A DNA stretch of 60,386 bases from Paracoccaceae bacterium (GTDB lineage: Bacteria > Pseudomonadota > Alphaproteobacteria > Rhodobacterales > Rhodobacteraceae): assembly GCA_024636555.1 (NCBI GenBank), contig JAGXGW010000070.1, positions 1 through 60,386 of the forward strand, read 5' to 3'. The notes under the pieces were generated by a model. The model saw only the letters and a program-made list of their open reading frames with translations. It did no database searches and was not told the DNA's origin. Shown one piece after another: positions 54,242 through 60,386 of the stretch; positions within the stretch are counted from its first letter, which is position 1; each line of letters begins with the position of its first letter. Made by a program: the position numbers and the translations under genes.

Positions 54242-56053
54242 TCAGTCAGTTGCGGAAGGATCAGCAGTGCGCACGTAGGTTCCGGGAGCGGGACACAGCG
54301 GCGGATGGGACGAATCACCCGGTTCCCTTGCGTCAACTTTCTTGCCTGATCGCTTCGCCAGCCACTCGCACCAGCGCGGCCACCAGCTGCCCTCGTGAAA
54401 ATCGGCACCAGCTTTCCAGTCATCGGCGGGCAGGCTCATATCCTCGTTGGTATAATGGCCGTATTTCTTCTTGGAGGGCGGGTTGATGATGCCCGCGATA
54501 TGGCCCGATTGCGACAGGATGAAACTGCGGTTCTTCGATCCCATGCCCTGCGCGCCGCGATAGCTGTCTTTCCATGCGGCGATGTGGTCGGTCTCGCAGG
54601 CGACCAGACAGATCGGCAGATCGACATCGGCCAGATGCAGTCGGTCCTGCATCAACTCGATCCCGCCATCGGCAAAGCGGTTCTGCTGGCACAGCCAGCG
54701 CAGATACTCCACCACCATCTTGGCGGGCAGGTTGGTGCCGTCGCCGTTCCAGTAGAGCAGATCGAAAGCGGGGGGCGAGTCTCCCATCATGTAGCTTTTG
54801 ATCGCCGGCCCGTAGACAAGGTCGTTCGAGCGCAGGAACGAGAAGGTGCGCGACATGATGAACGAGCGCAGAACGCCGTTCTCGGCCACCTCTGCCTCGA
54901 TCCCGTCGATGAAATCATCCTGCAGGAACGGGGTGAACTCGCCCTGTTCCGAAAAATCGGTGAGAGCGGTAAACAGCGTCGCCGATTTGATCGAGGTGTC
55001 CCCGCGATGCTTGAGCAGCGACAACACCATCGACAGCGTGGTGCCCGCGATACAATAGCCCACCGCATTGACCTGTTTCTGTCCGGTGATCGCCTTGACC
55101 TCGCGCAGCGCCGTCAGATAGCCGTCGGTGATGTAATCCTCCAGCCCGACATCGCGGTAGGTCTCGTCCGGATTGACCCAACTGACGATGAAGAGCGTAA
55201 AGCCCTGATCGGTGATCCATTTGATCAGGCTGTTCTCCGGCTTGAGGTCCATGATGTAGTATTTGTTGATCCACGGCGGAAAGATGATCAGCGGGATCGC
55301 ATGGACCTTGTCTGTCGTGGGGTTGAACTGGATCAGCTCCATCATGCGGTTGCGGTAGACCACCTGCCCCGGCGTGGTGGCGATGTTCTCGCCCAATTGA
55401 AAGGCAGTGTCATCGGCCAGACGCACCAGCATCTCGCCGTTGTTGGCCTCGATATCGGCCACCAGGTTTTCCAGCCCCTTGATCAGCGACTCACCATCCG
55501 TGGCCACGGCACGCTCCAGCGCATCGGGGTTGGTGGACAGGAAATTCGTGGGCGCGAGCATATCGATGATCTGGCGCGAGAAATATTCCAGCCGCCTCTT
55601 TTCCTTGGGCGACATGTCCTCGATCTCGGCCACGGCCTTTTCGATGGCCTGCGCGTTCATCATGTACTGCTGCTTAATGAAGTTGAAATACGGATGCGTC
55701 TTCCACAGCGGATTCGCAAAACGGCGGTCATCGGGGGTATTGTCCTCGGGCGCTTGCAGCTTGCCGCTGGCGAGGGCCTGCTGCGCCTCGAGGAAATGTT
55801 TGACGGACTGGCCCCAGTATTCGAGCTGGGTCTCGAAAAGATGCGCCGGATTCTGCATCATCCGGCTCCAGTAGGTGCCCACAGCCTGTGTGAACATTTC
55901 CTGATCCGGTGCGTTCAAGGTAGGATTCGCGGCTTTGCGCTGTGACATCGCCGACACAAGGCGTTGCGACAATTCCTCGACTTTCGCGAGGTTCGTGTTC
56001 AAACGCTCTAAATTTTCGCCCGAAACAGCCTGATCAGTTGTCATGTTCATCAT
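54242..56053 (-). CDS. phaC: Class I poly(R)-hydroxyalkanoate synthase
   Basis: Polymerises (R)-3-hydroxyacyl-CoA to PHA granules. It has 603 residues: an alpha/beta-hydrolase core with the catalytic Cys334 in the lipase-like box GYCIAGTTL, a conserved Trp/Asp region and a late His (SQSGHIAG). A GAGGAA lies just before the ATGATGAACATG start cluster; the start is given at 56053, with 56050 or 56044 also possible. It is divergent from phaZ with a PhaR-type site between. Confidence 0.96.
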   Translation of the reverse strand: MMNMTTDQAVSGENLERLNTNLAKVEELSQRLVSAMSQRKAANPTLNAPDQEMFTQAVGTYWSRMMQNPAHLFETQLEYWGQSVKHFLEAQQALASGKLQAPEDNTPDDRRFANPLWKTHPYFNFIKQQYMMNAQAIEKAVAEIEDMSPKEKRRLEYFSRQIIDMLAPTNFLSTNPDALERAVATDGESLIKGLENLVADIEANNGEMLVRLADDTAFQLGENIATTPGQVVYRNRMMELIQFNPTTDKVHAIPLIIFPPWINKYYIMDLKPENSLIKWITDQGFTLFIVSWVNPDETYRDVGLEDYITDGYLTALREVKAITGQKQVNAVGYCIAGTTLSMVLSLLKHRGDTSIKSATLFTALTDFSEQGEFTPFLQDDFIDGIEAEVAENGVLRSFIMSRTFSFLRSNDLVYGPAIKSYMMGDSPPAFDLLYWNGDGTNLPAKMVVEYLRWLCQQNRFADGGIELMQDRLHLADVDLPICLVACETDHIAAWKDSYRGAQGMGSKNRSFILSQSGHIAGIINPPSKKKYGHYTNEDMSLPADDWKAGADFHEGSWWPRWCEWLAKRSGKKVDAREPGDSSHPPLCPAPGTYVRTADPSATD

Positions 56054-56068
56054 TTCCTCGTATCGTCG

Positions 56069-56079
56069 CTGCTACGCAG
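56069..56079. promoter_or_regulatory. PhaR-type palindrome between phaC and phaZ
   Basis: Perfect CTGC-TAC-GCAG, 16 bases upstream of the phaC start and about 75 bases before phaZ. Position and pattern fit shared control of synthesis and degradation. Confidence 0.62.
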
Positions 56080-56153
56080 CATTTTGTCGCCCAGTCAGGG
56101 AGGCCAGCGGCATTAAGTCCCATACCTGCGTACGGTACAGCAAGGAGACGCCA

Positions 56154-57431
56154 ATGCGTTACATGGCCAGTTACGACCTTATGGAAACGATGCGTAATAC
56201 GAACCAATGGTTGGGTGCCTCCGCCCTGTCATTGGCATCCTATCCGGTTTTCAGCATGGTGCCAAATCCTGCTTTGCAGTGGATGGCAGCCTGGGGCGAG
56301 GTGACCGAGCGTGCGTACAAGCGCATGGTGGTCAAGCCCGACTGGGGAATCCGGACCTTCACCGGCGACGATGGCCGTGATCATCTGGTGCATATCGAAA
56401 CCGTGATCGACAAGCCGTTCGGCAATCTGATCCATTTCCGCATCGCCGGACGCGAGCCACGGCCGCGCAAGGTTCTGCTGGTGGCACCGATGTCGGGCCA
56501 CTATGCCACGCTGCTGCGCTCCACGGTGAAAAGCCTGCTGGTGGATTGCGAGGTCTATATCACCGACTGGCACAATGCCCGCGACATTCCCGTCAGCGAA
56601 GGCAAGTTCGATATTGAGGATTACACCCTCTATCTGGTGGATTTCATGCGCCATATGGGGCCGGACACGCATGTGATCGCGGTCTGCCAGCCCGCACCGC
56701 TCACGCTGGCCGCCACCGCCTATCTGGCGGAGGAAGACCCCAAGGCCCAGCCGCGCAGCCTGACGCTGATCGGCGGCCCGATCGATCCCGACGCCACGCC
56801 CACGGATGTGACCGACTTCGGCAACCGTGTCAGCATGGGCCATCTGGAGCAGTCGATGATCCAGCGGGTCGGCTTCCAGCACAAGGGCGTCGGCCGTCCG
56901 GTCTATCCCGGCCTGCTGCAACTGACCTCGTTTATCTCGATGAACTCGGACCGCCACGCCAGCGCCTTCCGCGAGCAGATCCTGCGCACCGCGCGCGGAG
57001 AGGCCTCGGACCATGATGCCCATAACCGCTTTTATGACGAATATCTGGCGGTGATGGATATGACGGCGGAGTTCTACCTGTCCACGGTCGAGCGGATTTT
57101 CAAGAATCGCGAGATCGCGAAGAACGAATTCACCGTAAATGGCCGCCTTGTGGATATCGGCAAGATCACCGACGTGGCGGTGAAGACGGTGGAAGGCGCG
57201 AAAGACGACATCTCGGCCCCCGGCCAGTGTATCGCCGCACTCGCACTCTGCACCGGATTGCCTGACAGCAAGAAAGCCAGCCATGTGGAGCCCGATGCAG
57301 GCCATTACGGGATCTTCGCAGGCAAAAGCTGGCGCAACAATATCCGCCCGCTGGTGCTCGAATTCATTGATGCCAATAGCGGACCGACGGCAAAACCGAA
57401 AGCCGCGAACAAGAACGCTGCTGCCAAGTAA
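56154..57431 (+). CDS. phaZ: Intracellular polyhydroxyalkanoate depolymerase
   Basis: Degrades stored PHA. It has 425 residues: VLLVAPMSGHYATLLRSTVK, DWHNARDIPVSEGKFDIEDY and the nucleophile Cys178 in VIAVCQPAPLTLAA, which is the PhaZ1-type pattern, and a C-terminal His in EPDAGHYGIFAGKSWR. An AAGGAG precedes the ATG at 56154. The tail is Lys/Ala-rich. A terminator follows. Confidence 0.95.
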   Translation: MRYMASYDLMETMRNTNQWLGASALSLASYPVFSMVPNPALQWMAAWGEVTERAYKRMVVKPDWGIRTFTGDDGRDHLVHIETVIDKPFGNLIHFRIAGREPRPRKVLLVAPMSGHYATLLRSTVKSLLVDCEVYITDWHNARDIPVSEGKFDIEDYTLYLVDFMRHMGPDTHVIAVCQPAPLTLAATAYLAEEDPKAQPRSLTLIGGPIDPDATPTDVTDFGNRVSMGHLEQSMIQRVGFQHKGVGRPVYPGLLQLTSFISMNSDRHASAFREQILRTARGEASDHDAHNRFYDEYLAVMDMTAEFYLSTVERIFKNREIAKNEFTVNGRLVDIGKITDVAVKTVEGAKDDISAPGQCIAALALCTGLPDSKKASHVEPDAGHYGIFAGKSWRNNIRPLVLEFIDANSGPTAKPKAANKNAAAK

Positions 57432-57454
57432 GCGTCGCAGCGCGCGAGACGAGA

Positions 57455-57480
57455 GGCCGGGCCAGGGTGTCCGGCCTTTT
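57455..57480 (+). terminator. Rho-independent terminator after phaZ
   Basis: GGCCGG / CCGGCC, a 6-bp stem with a 10-base loop and TTTT tail, 24 bases after the stop. It ends at the convergent small gene. Confidence 0.8.
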
Positions 57481-57731
57481 CATTTGCGCCGCGCCGCCCA
57501 CCACGCGCGCAACCGCACCATCAGCGGCTTGACGTCAAGTGCGGCCACCCCGATGCCCAGAGGGATCATCCAGAAGCCCAGCACCGGCAGAAACCCCATA
57601 ATCCCCCCGGTCATCAGCAAAATTCCGAGGACAAGCCGCAGCCCGACAGGCACGCGTCGCCGCACCCGCACCAGAAACCGCTGGTTCATGCGCTTGATCC
57701 GGAGCAAATAGACCTTTTTCCGTTCAGACAT
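57480..57731 (-). CDS. Small basic membrane protein
   Basis: An 83-residue protein with a highly basic N terminus (KRMNQRFLVRVRRR) and two membrane helices (LRLVLGILLMTGGIMGFLPV and GFWMIPLGIGVAALDVKPLM). It resembles short conserved Rhodobacteraceae membrane proteins of unknown role. No partner can be read from context. Confidence 0.7.
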   Translation of the reverse strand: MSERKKVYLLRIKRMNQRFLVRVRRRVPVGLRLVLGILLMTGGIMGFLPVLGFWMIPLGIGVAALDVKPLMVRLRAWWAARRK

Positions 57732-57860
57732 GATCGCCCTGCCCGCCGGGAAACGTCAGCCCGGCCCGGCTGCGACCGCCCACCGCAATGGCACCTGCCT
57801 GATCAGGCGGGTGCTTCTCTGCCGTGACCGCATCCGCGCGGGCGAAGAGACGACGGCGGC

Positions 57861-58571
57861 TCATTGCAGCACGTAAGGTTGCTTCAGCCATGCGCGCAAC
57901 GCCGCCGTCACCGCCTCGGGTGCTTCCAGCGTCGGCAGATGGCCCGCGTCGGCGATCACCTCCAGCCGCGCCGAGGGCATCAGCTCGGCCATGAAGTCGT
58001 GGCGTTTGAGCGGCGTCAGCGTGTCATGCGCGCCGCACAACACCAGCGCGGGCACCTTGCACTTGCGCAGAACCGCCTGCTGGTCGCGGCGGCGTTGCAG
58101 CGCGCGGACCTGCCGCACCATGATCTCCGGTCCCAGATCGCGCGCCATCTCGAACACCTTGTTCAGCACGATCGGACGTTGCGGTCCGGGGGCCAGAAAA
58201 TCGGGCCGCATGAAACCGCGCATCACCTCGTCCAGCCGTCCGGCTCTTGCGCCGATGATCATCGGCTCGTAGGCGGCGGCGGTCTGCGGCGTCTCGGCCA
58301 ATGGGTTGGTATCCATCAGGGCGATCCGCGTGATCCGTTCCGGCGCGCGGCGCAGCAGCTCCATCGCGACGATCCCGCCCATCGACAGCCCCGCCAGCGC
58401 GAATCTCGCGGGCAAGCCGTCCAGAATGGCCGAGGCGATCTCCTCCACGCGCTCGCCCTGCGTGATCGGGGCGACCGTCACCACGTGATCGCGCGACAGA
58501 TCGGCAATCTGCGGCGCGAACAGCCGCGCGTCGCACATCATACCGGGCAGCAGAACCAGCGTCTCGGACAT
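57861..58571 (-). CDS. Alpha/beta hydrolase
   Basis: A 236-residue hydrolase: LPGMMCDARLFAPQIADL at the N terminus, nucleophile Ser in LAGLSMGGIVAMELL, and Asp-His region LCGAHDTLTPLKRHD and VIADAGHLPTLEAPEAV. It resembles 3-oxoadipate enol-lactonase or MhpC-type enzymes in outline, with no specific substrate. It forms a run with the VOC protein and the next hydrolase. Confidence 0.82.
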   Translation of the reverse strand: MSETLVLLPGMMCDARLFAPQIADLSRDHVVTVAPITQGERVEEIASAILDGLPARFALAGLSMGGIVAMELLRRAPERITRIALMDTNPLAETPQTAAAYEPMIIGARAGRLDEVMRGFMRPDFLAPGPQRPIVLNKVFEMARDLGPEIMVRQVRALQRRRDQQAVLRKCKVPALVLCGAHDTLTPLKRHDFMAELMPSARLEVIADAGHLPTLEAPEAVTAALRAWLKQPYVLQ

Positions 58572-58632
58572 TGGACAGCGCCTTGCAGTCAAGGGTTTCG
58601 GGGTGGTCAGGTTGACAGATCGGGCTGCGGCG

Positions 58633-59082
58633 TCAACCGGATTGCGGCGCGTCCTGCGCATAGCCCGCCCAGCGGAATGCGCCGTCTTCGGACAAAGGCG
58701 AGAACGGGTTGAACGCCACCTCCCAGATATGGCCGTCAGGATCGGAGAAATAGCCGATATACCCGCCCCAAAATACGTCATGCGCGGGCTTCAGGATGCG
58801 CGCGCCCGCCGCTTTGGCGCGGTCCAGCACCTGCGCCACCTCGTTGCGCGTGCGGGTGTTGTAGCCCAGCGTCATACCGCCGGCGCCCAATTCCACCACG
58901 CTCACCCCCATGTCACGCGCCAGATCGACGCGTGCATAGAGGGCCAGCGATTGTCCCAGCAGATCGAACACAACGATCCCTTCCTCGCTATCGGCGCGGC
59001 GCAGACCCAGTGCTGTATAGAAGGCGCTGGCGCGATCCTTGTCCGTCACCGCCAAGGTGATCAGGCTGATGCGTGGCTCCAT
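58633..59082 (-). CDS. VOC family (glyoxalase/bleomycin-resistance fold) protein
   Basis: A 149-residue protein with two paired beta-alpha-beta units: PRISLITLAVTDKDRASAFY and YIGYFSDPDGHIWEVAFNPF. The start at 59082 is chosen for GGAAGG eight bases upstream; an ATG at 59103 overlapping the previous stop would add seven residues. Metal-dependent lyase or dioxygenase-like chemistry is possible but unassigned. Confidence 0.83.
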   Translation of the reverse strand: MEPRISLITLAVTDKDRASAFYTALGLRRADSEEGIVVFDLLGQSLALYARVDLARDMGVSVVELGAGGMTLGYNTRTRNEVAQVLDRAKAAGARILKPAHDVFWGGYIGYFSDPDGHIWEVAFNPFSPLSEDGAFRWAGYAQDAPQSG

Positions 59083-59102
59083 AATGTCGACCTTCCAACT
59101 CA

Positions 59103-59846
59103 TTAGACGGCGTGGCTGACATCCTGCACCGCAGCGGTGATCATCTCAAGACAGGCGGCATCCGAGAATCGGTGATCGGCCCCCTTTACCAGCGTCAGGC
59201 GGATATCCGCGCCCTGTGCGTGATCCAGAAGCCGCAGCGCCAGCGACATGTCCACATCGGCATCCGCCGTGCCTTGCAGCATCCTGACCGGAAAGGGCAG
59301 CGCCAAGGGATCACGCAGCACCAGATGGTCGCGGCCATCCTCGATCAGCCGCTTGGTGATCACCAGTGCCTCGCCATATTCAGACGGCAGCGCGATCTGC
59401 CCCTCTCCCTCCAGCGTGACCTGTTGCTCGGCATCGAAACCGGCCCACATGCTGTCTTCGGTGAAATCCGGTGCCGCCGCGATAGTAACCAGCCCCGCCA
59501 GCCGCTCCGGCATGGCGCGGGCCAGCAGCAGCGCGATCCAGCCGCCCATGGACGAGCCGACCAGCACCTGTGGCCCCTCGGTCAGCGCCTGCACCGCCGC
59601 CATCGCATCCTGCATCCAGTCACCGATGCAGCCCTCGTCAAACGCACCGGAGGATTGCCCGTGCCCGGAATAATCGAACCGCAGAAACGCCCGCCCCTGC
59701 GCGCGGGCCCATTCCTCGAGATATTGCGCCTTGGTGCCCGTCATGTCCGAGCGGAAACCGCCCAGAAACACCACGCCCGGCCCTGTGCCGTCCGTGCGGT
59801 GATAGGCGATGCGCCGCCCCTGATCTGTGTCCAGATAATCCGGCAT
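59103..59846 (-). CDS. Alpha/beta hydrolase (ABHD10-like)
   Basis: A 247-residue hydrolase: VVFLGGFRSDMTGTKAQYLE, nucleophile Ser in VLVGSSMGGWIALLL, and C-terminal LVKGADHRFSDAACLEMI. It looks like the palmitoyl-thioesterase/ABHD10 type. The start at 59846 has AGGGG upstream. The stop overlaps the possible first ATG of the VOC gene (TAATG). Divergent from thrS. Confidence 0.82.
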   Translation of the reverse strand: MPDYLDTDQGRRIAYHRTDGTGPGVVFLGGFRSDMTGTKAQYLEEWARAQGRAFLRFDYSGHGQSSGAFDEGCIGDWMQDAMAAVQALTEGPQVLVGSSMGGWIALLLARAMPERLAGLVTIAAAPDFTEDSMWAGFDAEQQVTLEGEGQIALPSEYGEALVITKRLIEDGRDHLVLRDPLALPFPVRMLQGTADADVDMSLALRLLDHAQGADIRLTLVKGADHRFSDAACLEMITAAVQDVSHAV

Positions 59847-60034
59847 GAGCTGCCCCTTTTCGTTGTGATGATCAGTGCAATGATCATGGCCCCACGACAT
59901 TGCCGCAGTCGGGCGCTGAACAAAAGGCCCCTTCGCCCTGCTTGACTTAGCCCCGCCTGCCCGTCACATAGACCGCGCAACAAATAACCCGCAACCGGGC
60001 GTTCCGTGGGCGCCAAACCGACGAGGAGGCCGAT

Positions 60035-60386
60035 ATGGCACAAATCTCCCTGACTTTTCCCGATGGCAATGCACGCAGCTATGACGCAGGCGTCACCGCT
60101 GCCGATGTGGCCGCCGATATCTCGAAATCGCTGGCGAAAAAGGCCATCAGCGCGACGCTGGACGGCAAGCACTGGGATCTGCAATGGCCGATCACCGCTG
60201 ATGCCAAGATCGCCATCAACACGATGGCCGACCGCGCCCAGGCGCTGGAACTGGTGCGCCACGATCTGGCCCATGTGATGGCCCGCGCCGTGCAGGAGAT
60301 CTGGCCCGATGTCAAAGTCACCATCGGCCCCGTGATCGACACCGGCTGGTATTACGACTTCGACCGCAAGGAACCTTTCACACCAG
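60035..60386 (+). CDS. thrS: Threonine--tRNA ligase, N-terminal part (cut by the window end)
   Basis: The first 117 codons of ThrRS: the TGS domain ([20 protein letters not shown], then [10 protein letters not shown]) followed by the editing-domain start [20 protein letters not shown] and [28 protein letters not shown] Shine-Dalgarno precedes the ATG. The catalytic core lies beyond the window. Confidence 0.94.
   Translation, partial: MAQISLTFPDGNARSYDAGVTAADVAADISKSLAKKAISATLDGKHWDLQWPITADAKIAINTMADRAQALELVRHDLAHVMARAVQEIWPDVKVTIGPVIDTGWYYDFDRKEPFTP

Noticed and set aside
42195..57431. Genomic island or defence system
   Set aside because: No integrase, transposase, tRNA boundary, toxin, nuclease-helicase set or base-composition break; all genes are ordinary metabolic or regulatory families.

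Overview
The window reads as chromosomal DNA of a marine-type alphaproteobacterium of the family Rhodobacteraceae (Roseobacter group). The base composition is GC-rich. Several gene families are typical of that group: DUF6446 beside glyQ, DUF6525, DUF2842 beside purA, and paired DUF1127 proteins. It also has a SAM-II riboswitch on metZ, a GTTC-N7-GTTC SOS box, and PHA genes with CTGC-N3-GCAG operators. The genus is not determinable from the sequence alone. Genes are densely packed on both strands, and no gene-free stretch exceeds about 300 bases. I see no rRNA, tRNA, CRISPR array, transposase, integrase or phage gene.

Region by region. 1-6.6 kb: DUF6446 start, glyQ, a SPOR/peptidoglycan-binding/trypsin-like protein, trkH, two DUF1127 genes and folE2. 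6.8-12.4 kb: a membrane-anchored NYN-type RNase, metZ under a SAM-II riboswitch, then an ftsY-hypothetical-EamA-yciB operon on the minus strand. 12.5-20.3 kb: a secreted hypothetical protein, an AlkB-like hydroxylase, xseA, purD, a 2Fe-2S ferredoxin, a DnaE2-derived OB-fold fragment behind an SOS box, a lipoprotein, and a Zur-box-controlled COG0523 GTPase with DUF6525. 20.4-28 kb: membrane quality control (hflK-hflC-DUF2065-degP), gor, rpiA and a Hint-domain protein. 28-35.4 kb: GST-sdaA, twin DMT transporters, thiN and a 780-residue acidic protein. 35.4-42 kb: DUF2842-purA, secG, pyrG, a hypothetical protein, and a TerB-TerB-PhnD-like operon. 42.2-52 kb: an amino-acid-type ABC transporter followed by a gamma-glutamylation (Puu-like) cluster and a DegT aminotransferase. 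52-57.5 kb: a LysR regulator and the PHA cluster phaR-phaP-phaC/phaZ. 57.5-60.4 kb: small hydrolases, a VOC protein and the start of thrS.

How the parts work together. The ABC transporter, two glutamine-synthetase-like ligases, a class I amidotransferase and a FAD amine oxidase form a plausible uptake-and-catabolism unit for polyamines or other amines. PHA synthesis (phaC), depolymerization (phaZ), granule coating (phaP) and control (phaR) are together, and perfect or near-perfect PhaR-type palindromes lie in the pha intergenic regions. The same palindrome occurs about 50 kb away in front of both DUF1127 genes, suggesting a wider PhaR regulon. Other control elements readable from the sequence are the SAM-II riboswitch with an overlapping start and terminator on metZ, the Zur box on the GTPase gene, the SOS box on the DnaE2 remnant, and a small arginine-rich upstream ORF coupled to the first glutamine-synthetase-like gene.
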